DNA from: Rhizobium mesoamericanum STM3625
GTDB lineage: Bacteria > Pseudomonadota > Alphaproteobacteria > Rhizobiales > Rhizobiaceae
NCBI RefSeq assembly: GCF_000312665.1
Contig: NZ_HF536772.1
Span: 4,068,042-4,132,041 of the forward strand
DNA: 64,000 nucleotides
Direction: 5' to 3'
Shown: positions 32,681 through 40,478 of the stretch, in pieces
Layout: each line of letters opens with the position of its first letter
Numbering within the stretch: position 1 is the stretch's first letter
Position numbers and translations under genes: made by a program
Notes under the pieces: model-generated
Database searches by the model: none
What the model was told of the DNA's origin: nothing
What the model saw: the letters and a program-made list of their open reading frames with translations, nothing else

Positions 32681-33400
32681 TTACCAGGGCGTCGTGCCGT
32701 CCGGTTCGAAGAAGCCCCCGGAAGTCGCCCCTTCCAGCGCGTGTCGGACGGGCAGCCGCGCGCCTTCCTCAGCCGTCATGTTGCCGTACCCGGTAAGGTC
32801 AGTCTTCACGAAGCCAGGGCTCACCGAGTTCACGACGATACCCGTGCCCTTCAGCTCCTCGTTCAACTGGATCGTCAGCATGTTCAAGGCCGCCTTTGAC
32901 GCATTGTACCCGATGAACCGCTGCGAATAGTATGTGGACTCTGGATCGCCATTGAGAGCAAGCGATCCTAGCGTGCTCGAAACGTTCACGACACGTGCGG
33001 CTGGGGATTCCCTCAGCAGCGGCAGCACCGCCTGCGTCACCGCGAGCGCGCCAATGAAGTTGATCTCCATCACGCGGCGCACGGCATCGATCGACGCCTT
33101 GCTTGGAGTCGAATCCGCGAAGTCGAAGATGCCTGCGTTGTTAACGAGGATGTCGAGCCGTCCGTAGCGTGATCGGATCTCGTCGGTAGCAGTGGCGACG
33201 GTCGACAGATCGTCGAGATCGATCCTGACGGAATCCGCGCTCAGCTCCTGCCGGACGAGTTCCTCGACTGCAACCTGAGCCCGCTCGTCGTCACGGGCTA
33301 CGATGACGACATGGACGCCTGCCTGCGCGAGCTGTCGAGCGATTTGTAGTCCGATGCCCTTGTTCCCTCCGGTGACGAGGGCGACACGCTGTTCTGTCAT
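32681..33400 (-). CDS. Short-chain dehydrogenase/reductase
   Basis: 239 residues from ATG 33400 (a long upstream extension of the frame overlaps the TetR gene and is rejected). Classical SDR motifs: cofactor-binding TGGNKGIGLQIA near residue 10, NNAG at 87-90, the catalytic Ser in VVNVSSTLGSL, and YNASKAALN (Tyr165, Lys169). ARDDER after strand 2 suggests NADP preference. Related proteins reduce carbonyls such as menthone or carbonyl drugs. Divergent from the TetR gene, with a long inverted repeat between, so probably repressed by it. Confidence 0.92.
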   Translation of the reverse strand: MTEQRVALVTGGNKGIGLQIARQLAQAGVHVVIVARDDERAQVAVEELVRQELSADSVRIDLDDLSTVATATDEIRSRYGRLDILVNNAGIFDFADSTPSKASIDAVRRVMEINFIGALAVTQAVLPLLRESPAARVVNVSSTLGSLALNGDPESTYYSQRFIGYNASKAALNMLTIQLNEELKGTGIVVNSVSPGFVKTDLTGYGNMTAEEGARLPVRHALEGATSGGFFEPDGTTPW

Positions 33401-33409
33401 TTCCAACCT

Positions 33410-33443
33410 TCCTTCATAGTTGAGACGGACATGATATGAAGGA
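33410..33443. promoter_or_regulatory. Probable TetR operator between SDR and tetR-like gene
   Basis: Perfect 9-bp arms TCCTTCATA (33410-33418) and TATGAAGGA (33435-33443) with 16 bases between, in the 66-bp divergent intergenic region. It lies 10 bp from the SDR start and 24 bp from the regulator start, well placed for repression of both. Confidence 0.6.
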
Positions 33444-33466
33444 TTGTTCAGTTTGAGGATTCGCTT

Positions 33467-34096
33467 TTGACCACATCCGCTCCGTCTTCTCTGAAGCCCC
33501 GGAAAAAGCCGCAACAGGCTCGCGCCAGCGCTACGCTCGATGCCATTTTCGAGGCGACCATTCAGCTTTTGGTGAAGGACGGCTACCCGCTGCTGACCAC
33601 GACCCGCGTTGCGGAGCGGGCAGGTGTCTCGGTCGGGACGATGTACCAATGTTTTCCTCACAAGCAGTCCCTGATCTACGCGGTCAACGAACGCTACCTC
33701 GAGATCCTCGCGGAAAAGATCGAGTACACCTGCCGAGCAGCCCTTGGACTGCCTGCCGCCGCGATGGCCGAAGCGTTGATCGACACCTACTGGGCAGCCA
33801 AGACCGAACGGCCCGATGTCACGCGGGCGCTCTACCGGTCCGTCGTAGAGATGGACAACGAGGCGCTGATCGCCGAATTCGCGGCGCGGACGGAAGCGGC
33901 GACAACCGCCATGTTCGCGAGCGCCTCGAACCGGAGCTTCTCCGACGTTGAGTCCGTCAACCGCGCTCTCGTCACGGTGATCTTCGGGACCGTGCGGAAT
34001 TCTTTCGAGCGATCCCATTCGGAGCAGGAGGTGAACGATCTACGTCGGCAACTGATTGCCATGTGCCGCGCCTACCTCGAGAGCTGCGTCGGTTGA
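33467..34096 (+). CDS. TetR-family repressor
   Basis: 209 residues from a TTG start (GAGG upstream). N-terminal TetR HTH (about 17-65: ATLDAIFEATIQLLVKDGYPLLTTTRVAERAGVSVGTMYQCFPHKQSLI) and a helical ligand-binding C-terminal domain with a TetR_C-type segment VTRALYRSVVEMDNEALI. Divergent from the SDR gene, with an inverted repeat in between, giving the usual autoregulated repressor-target pair. The inducer is unknown. Confidence 0.92.
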   Translation: MTTSAPSSLKPRKKPQQARASATLDAIFEATIQLLVKDGYPLLTTTRVAERAGVSVGTMYQCFPHKQSLIYAVNERYLEILAEKIEYTCRAALGLPAAAMAEALIDTYWAAKTERPDVTRALYRSVVEMDNEALIAEFAARTEAATTAMFASASNRSFSDVESVNRALVTVIFGTVRNSFERSHSEQEVNDLRRQLIAMCRAYLESCVG

Positions 34097-34341
34097 AGCC
34101 CTGATCCGATCCTTCCGTCAAGCCGCGACTACCCAATGGAGGATGGCCGCGCTGCAACTCGCCTTAAATCCGCCTTGCGGTTTCAATGCGCCCGCACGTC
34201 AAACAATGTCACGGTACCGGTGTTCTGCCTCTTTCCGTTCCACATATCGAATCCTAAAACTATGGTGCCAGAAACTGGCACCACCTGCCTTTAAGTTGGC
34301 TCAGAAAACAAAATCAATATCGAGCCCTTTGAGTTAAGGTA
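34097..34341. other. Intergenic region ahead of the oxidoreductase-WYL pair
   Basis: 245 bp, AT-rich just before the ADH-like gene (34290-34340), as expected for a promoter. A GGTGCCAGAAACTGGCACC palindrome (34264-34282) could be an operator. Confidence 0.4.
34264..34282. promoter_or_regulatory. Palindrome upstream of the quinone-oxidoreductase-like gene
   Basis: GGTGCCAG-AAA-CTGGCACC: perfect 8-bp arms around a 3-base centre, about 60 bp before the gene. Good candidate operator for the WYL regulator encoded downstream in the same unit. Confidence 0.5.
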
Positions 34342-35283
34342 GTGACAGTTATGAAACGCATTCAATACAGTAGCTATGGTGGTCCGGAAGTGATGCGGGT
34401 CGAGGATTTCGAGCTTGCCGCGCCCAGTAAGGATGAGGTGGCAGTAGAGGTCAAGTTTGCCGCCATAAACCCGATCGATTGGAAACTGCGCGGCGGGGCG
34501 ATGAAGATCGTCACCGGCAAGACCTTTCCCCGCGCGATGGGCATTGACCTCTCGGGCGTCGTCACGGCGGTGGGATCCGGTGTGACGCGGCTGAAGGTGG
34601 GTGATGCAGTATTTGGGCTCGCGCGCTTCAAGGAATCCGGCGCGCTGGGGGAAGCGGTTGTGACGAAAGAAAGTTTCCTGGTGAGGAAACCTGACCAAAT
34701 TTCCTTCGAGGAGGCTGCCTGCTTTGGAACACCGGGAGTCACAGCGTGGAACGGTTTGGTCGACAAGGCAAAGCTGAAGCCTGGTCAGAATGTCTTCATC
34801 AACGGGTGTGGCGGGGCGGTGGGTCAAGCGGCCGTACAGATTGCGCGCCTCTTGGGCGCCACCGTCTCGGGCAGTTGCAGCGCTCGTGATATAGAGCGGG
34901 CGAAGTCATTTGGCATGCAGACAGTCTATGACTATCGTACGACAGATCTGGCGGCGATCGCCGCACGTTTCGACGTCGTCTATGACACTGCCGCGACGAT
35001 GACCGTGTCAACCGGCCTTTCCATGCTGCGCAAGAACGGCGTCTATGTGGATCTGAACCCCGGCCCCGCGAAATTCATCCGAGCGATGTTTACTCGCCGC
35101 TTCAAGGTCGTCGTGTGCTCCCCGCGCGTCGAGATTTTGGACAAGATTGCGGGTGCCGCGCGCAATGGCAAGTTCGGCCTCCCGATTGGTGAGATCGTTC
35201 CGCTAAGCGGCTCGATAGAGCTCATCACCGGTCTTGAGAAGGGCCGCAAACTTGGCGGCAAGGGCGTTGTAGCAATGGAGTGA
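34342..35283 (+). CDS. Zinc-independent quinone oxidoreductase-like MDR enzyme
   Basis: 313 residues (ATG 34351 also possible). Medium-chain reductase without zinc ligands: YGGPEVMRVEDFE at the N-terminus, PRAMGIDLSGVVTAVGSGV, then the NADPH site INGCGGAVGQAAVQIARLLGA. This is the quinone oxidoreductase/enoyl reductase (QOR, TP53I3-like) branch, reducing quinones or alpha,beta-unsaturated carbonyls. The stop codon is next to the start of the WYL regulator gene, so the two are cotranscribed. Confidence 0.92.
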   Translation: MTVMKRIQYSSYGGPEVMRVEDFELAAPSKDEVAVEVKFAAINPIDWKLRGGAMKIVTGKTFPRAMGIDLSGVVTAVGSGVTRLKVGDAVFGLARFKESGALGEAVVTKESFLVRKPDQISFEEAACFGTPGVTAWNGLVDKAKLKPGQNVFINGCGGAVGQAAVQIARLLGATVSGSCSARDIERAKSFGMQTVYDYRTTDLAAIAARFDVVYDTAATMTVSTGLSMLRKNGVYVDLNPGPAKFIRAMFTRRFKVVVCSPRVEILDKIAGAARNGKFGLPIGEIVPLSGSIELITGLEKGRKLGGKGVVAME

Positions 35284-35285
35284 AA

Positions 35286-36056
35286 ATGTCCAGAAGTCAC
35301 CGACTGTTTGATCTAATGCAAGTGCTTCGTCGGCACCGCGGAACGGTCTCGGGTACAACCCTTGCACGCGAGTTGGGTGTGTCCTTGCGCACAATACGCC
35401 GCGATGTCGCCACCTTGCAGAGCATGGGGATGGATATAGATGGGGAAGCAGGCGTAGGTTACATCCTGCGACCTGGCTCACTGTTGCCTCCGCTCACGTT
35501 CACTGAGGAAGAGATCCAAGCGCTTGTAATCGGTGCACAGTGGGTCAGCCGCCAGACTGATGTTACCCTCAGTCTGGCAGTCAGAAATGCCGTCGCAAAG
35601 ATCAATGCCGTTCTGCCGCCGGAAATGCGGTCGGCTCTCGATGACGACACGGTTTATGTTGGCCGATGCATGAAAGCTGCGCCGCCCCTCGACCTAGGGG
35701 ATATGCGGCGGGCCCTGCGCGAGCAGCGTAAACTGAGCATTACGTTTTCTGGGGAGCATGCGGACTTGGGCGAGCAGACAGTGTGGCCGATCATGCTCGG
35801 CTTGTTCGAAAGCAACCGCTTCATCGCAGCTTGGTGCGAGCTCGATAGCCAGTTCCGCGTAATCAGCATCGACGATCTTGCCGGCGTCCAGGTCCTTTCG
35901 GAGCGATACACGCGCAACCGTCGACAACTCGTTAAGGAATGGCACGCCCTTGAGTTGAGGCCGTGCAATAGTAGAGCTGGGCTTGCCGACCCTAATGTCA
36001 GCGAGTTAACCCGATCTCCTACAGCGGTGGCTTGTCCAGATACTCAGATTCTCTGA
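35286..36056 (+). CDS. YafY/DeoR-type HTH-WYL transcriptional regulator
   Basis: 256 residues from ATG 35286 (GGAG nine bases upstream; GTG 35280 overlaps the previous stop). N-terminal HTH_11 domain (RLFDLMQVLRRHRGTVSGTTLARELGVSLRTIRRDVATLQ) and a WYL-type domain (about 130-225) in which the usual WYL triplet region reads FIAAWCELDSQFRVISIDDL. The tail after residue 225 is longer than usual and unlike the family. It likely controls the oxidoreductase gene upstream in response to a small ligand or single-stranded nucleic acid. Confidence 0.88.
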   Translation: MSRSHRLFDLMQVLRRHRGTVSGTTLARELGVSLRTIRRDVATLQSMGMDIDGEAGVGYILRPGSLLPPLTFTEEEIQALVIGAQWVSRQTDVTLSLAVRNAVAKINAVLPPEMRSALDDDTVYVGRCMKAAPPLDLGDMRRALREQRKLSITFSGEHADLGEQTVWPIMLGLFESNRFIAAWCELDSQFRVISIDDLAGVQVLSERYTRNRRQLVKEWHALELRPCNSRAGLADPNVSELTRSPTAVACPDTQIL

Positions 36057-36171
36057 CATTGATGAGCAATCATTTCCCACCAGGGGTGGCGAGAAGTTCT
36101 AGCCCTGTTGGTTGGCAAGGCTCTCGTCAGCCAGCGCCGATCCTGATAGCGGCGAGAACGTTTGGAGGCAC

Positions 36172-36270
36172 ATGGTCCCCTACTGGAAAACGGTTCTGAT
36201 TACAGGAGGAACCACCGGAACTGGCCTCGAACTAGCACGACAGAAGTTTGCGATGGGCAACGAGATCTGC
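36172..36270 (+). pseudogene. N-terminal fragment of a short-chain dehydrogenase
   Basis: ATG 36172 with GGAGGC upstream opens KTVLITGGTTGTGLELARQ, a clear SDR cofactor-binding start, then stops resembling an SDR after GNEI (about 36265). The rest of the gene is gone; unrelated sequence and a palindrome follow, then transposase remnants, consistent with disruption by a mobile element. Confidence 0.65.
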
Positions 36271-36404
36271 TGCCAGCCGCTCTCAAATAGCGTGGTCACC
36301 GGCTCGAATGCTTTCAACTGCAAGCCACGCGTCGAACGGAGTGTGAAGTTCTGTTCCCATCAAGGCGATAGAGCTAGCCTCCTATCTTGCGACCTACCCT
36401 CAAC
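36271..36404. other. Unassigned sequence between SDR fragment and palindrome
   Basis: The forward frame stays open but carries no recognisable domain; probably debris. Confidence 0.3.
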
Positions 36405-36435
36405 CGTTATACTGTTTTTGATAAACAGTATAACG
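36405..36435. repeat. AT-rich perfect palindrome beside the Tn3 remnant
   Basis: Perfect 13-bp arms CGTTATACTGTTT (36405-36417) and AAACAGTATAACG (36423-36435) around TTGAT. It lies between the SDR fragment and the transposase remnant. It may be a recombination or resolution site, a bidirectional terminator, or an operator. It is more AT-rich than its neighbours. Confidence 0.55.
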
Positions 36436-36479
36436 CCGGAGTCGAGCTTTTGACGTCCATAAAGGGCGCGTTTGCCGGA

Positions 36480-36960
36480 GGGGGCGATATACTACCTTAA
36501 CGGCGGCCATCGGTGTTTTCCGGTAAGGGTAGTATGCTCCCCGTCCGAGCAGTGAGACGTGGGGCAAGAGCCAAAGGTCGGTCTGTTCACCGCCGTCAAT
36601 TTGCTCGGTGACTTCGCCGGGCTTCCATGCGTTTGAATGGATGATGGCAGTGAGGAGTTGAGGCCAGCACTCATGTTGCTGTCCGTCAGGCCACCCGTCT
36701 CGGATTTCACCTTGCCTGTTGAAGTTAACCACACGCTTGAGGGCGTGATAGGCCTCCACCCTTGTTCAATCCGGTTTGCGCGCGGCGCTGTAGATCGATG
36801 TCGCTCAGCCAGTCGAGCATGAAGGTCGAACGCGCGAGACGCCAGGCCTCTCTGAGTGTCGCTGCCAGGCTGTTCTGATGTGTATAGACGCCACGTTTTT
36901 CGAAGAAATTTCGTTGGGCACGGCGGTCCCGGCGGCCGTGCTGGCTGCGAGCGGCAGGCA
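36480..36960 (-). mobile_element. Tn3-family transposase remnant (C-terminal part, frameshifted)
   Basis: One leftward frame (to about 36750) reads LAATLREAWRLARSTFMLDWLSDIDLQRRAQTGLNKGG, matching the conserved LDWL...RRR...GLNKGEA block near the end of Tn3-type TnpA. An overlapping second frame continues EAYHALKRVVNFNRQGEIRD and LLTAIIHSNAW, the following TnpA block. The N-terminal and central DDE regions are absent, so it cannot transpose. No 38-bp terminal repeats or target duplication were identified. Confidence 0.7.
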
Positions 36961-37061
36961 TTGGGCCAATTCTTGCGGATCAGCCGAAGGTTGATCCTGT
37001 CGCCGATCCTGGGCTGAAGCACATGGCGCACCTCTTGCCGGGGACTAGATCGACGGCGCCG

Positions 37062-37958
37062 CTAACAAAGATGAGGCGGGCTTTGCTCGCGCGCCATTTG
37101 ACGGGCCAGGGAGACGAAACGGAACACATGCTGCGAGCGATTGTCGCGGCGGTGATTCAGTGACAATTCCGTGCCGGGATTGCTACCCCGATAGGCACGA
37201 TAGACGACCCCGGGGCGCTGGTTCTGAGACACCGACAGGGGAACGAGCGAGATTCCGACCCCGACGGAAACCAAACTGATCGCCGTGAGATAGTCCTGCG
37301 CCATGACCTGCGAGGCGGGAATGAAGCCGTCCCTCTTGCAGACGTCGATGATGAAATCGGCGAAGCTCGGTCGGGGCCGGCGGGGGTAGAGAATGAACGT
37401 CTCTCCCTTCAGATCGGCAAGGACGTGCTCGCCTTCCGCAAAGGTATCGGGAAGCGCGAGGATCAGCGGTTCCTTTCCAAGCGATTCCGATTTCACTTCC
37501 GGATCCTCGATAGAGGGCCGGGCGACCGCAATGTCGATCTCGCGCTGGATGAGCGCTCGTTTGAGATCAGCGTTATTCATGGCCGAAAGCGCCAACTCGA
37601 TCGCGGGATTGGCTGTGCGGAAGGCCCGAATTATGTTGGGCAGCAATCCATAGGTCGCCGTGCCGACAAAGGCGATACGCAATCGACCCGCGACACCTTG
37701 GCCGATCCTCATGACCTCGCGCTCGGTCTGGTCGACGCGTTCGAGGATTTCCTTCGCCCGCTCCAGCAGAAGCTCTCCTGCCTGTGTGAGACGAATCTGG
37801 CTACGACTGCGATCGAACAAGACCGCGCCGATCTCCTTCTCAAGCTGTGCTATCTGCCGGCTTAGAGGCGGCTGAGCGATCCCCAACCGCGTCGAAGCGC
37901 GGCCGAAATGCAGTTCCTCCGCCACGGCAAGAAAATAACTCAGTCGCTTGAAGTCCAT
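37062..37958 (-). CDS. LysR-family regulator (CatR/BenM type)
   Basis: 298 residues. N-terminal winged HTH (MDFKRLSYFLAVAEELHFGRASTRLGIAQPPLSRQIAQLEKEIG) and an effector domain with the aromatic-catabolism pattern GRLRIAFVGTATYGLLPNIIRAFR. Such regulators sense muconate-like intermediates and activate ring-cleavage operons. The gene is the last one of the leftward catabolic operon, seven bp after the hydrolase gene, rather than divergent as usual. Its probable target is the ATAC/GTAT array at 42626-42654, five kb away. Confidence 0.93.
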   Translation of the reverse strand: MDFKRLSYFLAVAEELHFGRASTRLGIAQPPLSRQIAQLEKEIGAVLFDRSRSQIRLTQAGELLLERAKEILERVDQTEREVMRIGQGVAGRLRIAFVGTATYGLLPNIIRAFRTANPAIELALSAMNNADLKRALIQREIDIAVARPSIEDPEVKSESLGKEPLILALPDTFAEGEHVLADLKGETFILYPRRPRPSFADFIIDVCKRDGFIPASQVMAQDYLTAISLVSVGVGISLVPLSVSQNQRPGVVYRAYRGSNPGTELSLNHRRDNRSQHVFRFVSLARQMAREQSPPHLC

Positions 37959-37965
37959 CGCTTCT

Positions 37966-38835
37966 TCAGGTTTCCGTCAGTTCTACAGTCGAAGCTGCCA
38001 TGTGCTTCATGGCCCTCATGAAATAGGGCTTGAAGGCTTTCGGGTTCTCGCTCATCGGAAAATGGCCGAGATCCTTCATGATCGCAAGGTTCGCGCCTTG
38101 AATTGCTTCCGCCGTGCGGCGTGCGTCCTCCGGCGTGCAGGTCATATCATATTCCCCGCACATGATATGAACGGGGGTTTTCGTCGTATCGATTGCACCA
38201 AGCCGTGCAGTTAGACTGTCGTCCTGGGTGTAAAAGCTCAGGTCACCGCGGAATACCCCCGGACCGGATTGCATGAACATCCACTGCGTGTTCCAGCGCT
38301 CTGGTTTCGGTGCCTGTGGGGCTATGTTGGCAGACACCAGTGCCGCCCCCATTTCGCCACCATGCGCATCCGGCCGGTGGAACCAGTCGATTTCGTACCA
38401 AGCGGGTTGGAAATCGGACGCCTCTATGGCTATGAAGCCGGAAAAGCGGTCGGGGTAGAGCGCCGCCAGTTGCAGAGCGATCCGTCCACCCATCGAGCAA
38501 CCGGCGAGCAACGGCTTGTCGAGCTTCAGCGCGTCGCAGAGGGAAAGAATGGTGTCGATATAGGCTTCGGTGGTCAGCAGATATTCTTCCGTTTCAAATC
38601 CCTCGGGCGGCAATGACTTGCCGTGCCAGGGCATGTCAAAGCTGATGTAGCGGTATTCATTCGTGAAGTCGGGATCATTCAGCACGAAACGCCACTGGCG
38701 CGTATCGGCACCCGCCGTGTGCAGGCAGAGTACCGGCGTGCCTTGGCCCGCTTCTTCGAAGTAAATGCGGTGGGCAACGCCGCTGATGGCGAGATTGACG
38801 TAACGGCCGAGGATTGCTTCAATATGAGCTGTCAT
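37966..38835 (-). CDS. Alpha/beta hydrolase of the aromatic cluster
   Basis: 289 residues from ATG 38835. Alpha/beta hydrolase with oxyanion segment LCLHTAGADTRQWR, nucleophile elbow GCSMGGR (Ser about 115) and catalytic His in KDLGHFPMSENP. The fold is shared by 3-oxoadipate enol-lactonase (PcaD) and carbon-carbon hydrolases. After an intradiol dioxygenase and a cycloisomerase, an enol-lactone hydrolase role is the natural inference. It overlaps the small upstream gene by four bases (ATGA). Confidence 0.88.
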   Translation of the reverse strand: MTAHIEAILGRYVNLAISGVAHRIYFEEAGQGTPVLCLHTAGADTRQWRFVLNDPDFTNEYRYISFDMPWHGKSLPPEGFETEEYLLTTEAYIDTILSLCDALKLDKPLLAGCSMGGRIALQLAALYPDRFSGFIAIEASDFQPAWYEIDWFHRPDAHGGEMGAALVSANIAPQAPKPERWNTQWMFMQSGPGVFRGDLSFYTQDDSLTARLGAIDTTKTPVHIMCGEYDMTCTPEDARRTAEAIQGANLAIMKDLGHFPMSENPKAFKPYFMRAMKHMAASTVELTET

Positions 38836-39239
38836 GGATTTGCCTCCTGACGTCCGAGCGCCATGAACTCTTTGAAAAAGCGTAAGTTCTTGACCAGGAT
38901 CAGAATATCGCCGTCGATGCGGCCGTACCCGTATTTCACAAGACCGAAAATATCGTGATAGCCGGGACGCGGCAGGGGTTGCCAGAACTCCCAGAGCGCC
39001 TGCCCCTGAGCGCGCAGGGCAAACCGCCACGGCACCTTCTTGCTCGGACCCTCCTTGATCTCGGCCACTCTGCCCTTATCGAAGGCGAGATAGAATTCAT
39101 TTCCATCAATCTCGATCAGGACGGTTTCGTTGAAGAGCCGTCCCATGCGCACGATATAGGGCGTGCGGTCGAGAGCGGCCGCCATGTCTTCCAGCCTCTG
39201 GCGCGCCTGCTGCCGGTTGATACTCATGGCACGTCTCAC
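38832..39239 (-). CDS. Small protein of the aromatic cluster, function unknown
   Basis: 135 residues from GTG 39239, or 131 from ATG 39227. Features: an N-terminal helix (RQQARQRLEDMAAALDRTPYI), central VLIEIDGNEFYLAFDKGRVAEIKEG and C-terminal DGDILILVKNLRFFKEFMAL. The layout recalls SCP2-type small-ligand carriers, but the match is weak. Overlaps on both sides (GTGA with the cycloisomerase stop, ATGA with the hydrolase start) show it is an integral part of the operon. It may bind or isomerise a pathway intermediate, taking the place of muconolactone isomerase, which is missing here. Confidence 0.75.
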   Translation of the reverse strand: MRRAMSINRQQARQRLEDMAAALDRTPYIVRMGRLFNETVLIEIDGNEFYLAFDKGRVAEIKEGPSKKVPWRFALRAQGQALWEFWQPLPRPGYHDIFGLVKYGYGRIDGDILILVKNLRFFKEFMALGRQEANP

Positions 39240-40411
39240 TTCCTGCGCGCCATAGCACGCACCCTGTCTTCATCCAGCGCAATTCCCAAACCCGGGCCTT
39301 GCGGCAGACGGATCTCGAATTCCTCGAAGACCAGCGGTTCTTCAACCAGATCATCAACCAGAATGCGGGGGCCGAAATGCTCGCTGCCCCATTCCAGTTT
39401 TGGCAGGGTGGAAAACACCGCCATATGCGCTGCCGCGCCGATACTGCTCTCGAGCAGGCAGCCACCATAAAGTTCTATACCGAATGACTGAGCCACGCCG
39501 GCGGCGCGCTTGAGCTCCAGAAGCCCTCCGCTCTTGACCAGCTTAAGCGAATAGACGCTGCCGCAGCCAATGGCCGCAACGCTTGCCAGTTCTTCCTTGG
39601 TAAAGGCGGCTTCATCAATCAGAAGAGGGATGCGGGTGCGGGCAGCGATACGGGCCATGGCCTCCCGCTGACTGGCCGGGACAGGCTGTTCGATCAGCGC
39701 GACATCCAGCTCGTCGAGAGCCGGAAACAGACGGATACATTGCGCTTCACTCCATGCCTGGTTGACATCGACGATGAGCTTTACGTCATCGCCCAGGCCG
39801 CTGCGCAGCTGCTGCAAACGCTTGATATCGGCTTCCGGCGTGTTGAACCCTAGCTTGATCTTGAATTCCTTATGCTGACGCAGGCGAAGCTTTTCGCGCG
39901 CCTCCTCAAGTTCCTGAACCGGATCTCCTGACGCCAGCGCCCAGATCACGCCGATACGGTCGCGCACCGCGCCGCCCAGAAGGGCACTCGCAGGCAGGCC
40001 CAGGGAGTGTCCGACGCCATCGAAAAGCGCGGATTCGACTGCAGCCTTTGCGGAAAAGTTGCGCGTTGCGGCCTTGCCCATCCGCACCGCGTTAGCCTCG
40101 AAATGCATGGCCGGCTGGCCGATTAGGGCCGGAGCCAGGTAATGGGTGATGGCCGCCCATATTGATTCAACGCTTTCCTCGGCCCAGCGCGGGCCTCCAA
40201 GTGTCGAGGCCTCCCCCACGCCCACCACGCCGTTCTCGAGCTGCACGCGCACCAGAACGAACCCCTGATAGGCGATCTCGGTATTCGAGAGCTTGTGCTG
40301 ACGCACGGTCGGTGCTTCGATGATCGTCGCCTTCACAGAGCGGATCAGCGTGTCGCGCAGAAGATCCGGTGCGCGATCATGGGGGACGGTCTCGGGGAAA
40401 GCGAGCGACAT
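39236..40411 (-). CDS. Muconate cycloisomerase-like enzyme (MR/MLE enolase superfamily)
   Basis: 391 residues from ATG 40411. The catalytic residues fall with the spacing of CatB-type enzymes: KxK Lys184/Lys186 (EFKIKLGFN), metal ligands Asp215 (IVDVNQAW), Glu241 (ALIEQPV) and Asp266 (LLIDEAAF), and Lys290 (YSLKLVKSGG). It should lactonise a cis,cis-muconate formed by the intradiol dioxygenase encoded 67 bp upstream. Substituted or hydroxylated substrates are possible. The longer frame upstream (to 40543) lacks a binding site. Confidence 0.9.
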   Translation of the reverse strand: MSLAFPETVPHDRAPDLLRDTLIRSVKATIIEAPTVRQHKLSNTEIAYQGFVLVRVQLENGVVGVGEASTLGGPRWAEESVESIWAAITHYLAPALIGQPAMHFEANAVRMGKAATRNFSAKAAVESALFDGVGHSLGLPASALLGGAVRDRIGVIWALASGDPVQELEEAREKLRLRQHKEFKIKLGFNTPEADIKRLQQLRSGLGDDVKLIVDVNQAWSEAQCIRLFPALDELDVALIEQPVPASQREAMARIAARTRIPLLIDEAAFTKEELASVAAIGCGSVYSLKLVKSGGLLELKRAAGVAQSFGIELYGGCLLESSIGAAAHMAVFSTLPKLEWGSEHFGPRILVDDLVEEPLVFEEFEIRLPQGPGLGIALDEDRVRAMARRK

Positions 40412-40478
40412 GTCTACATTACCTCTCAAAAACGAGCCCCCCGCCCGACCGTGGTAAAGACCGAGCGGGGTGTTTCCA

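Noticed and set aside
33401..34018. N-terminal extension of the SDR frame (to 34018)
   Set aside because: It runs through the TetR gene and its operator; the SDR has a proper start at 33400.
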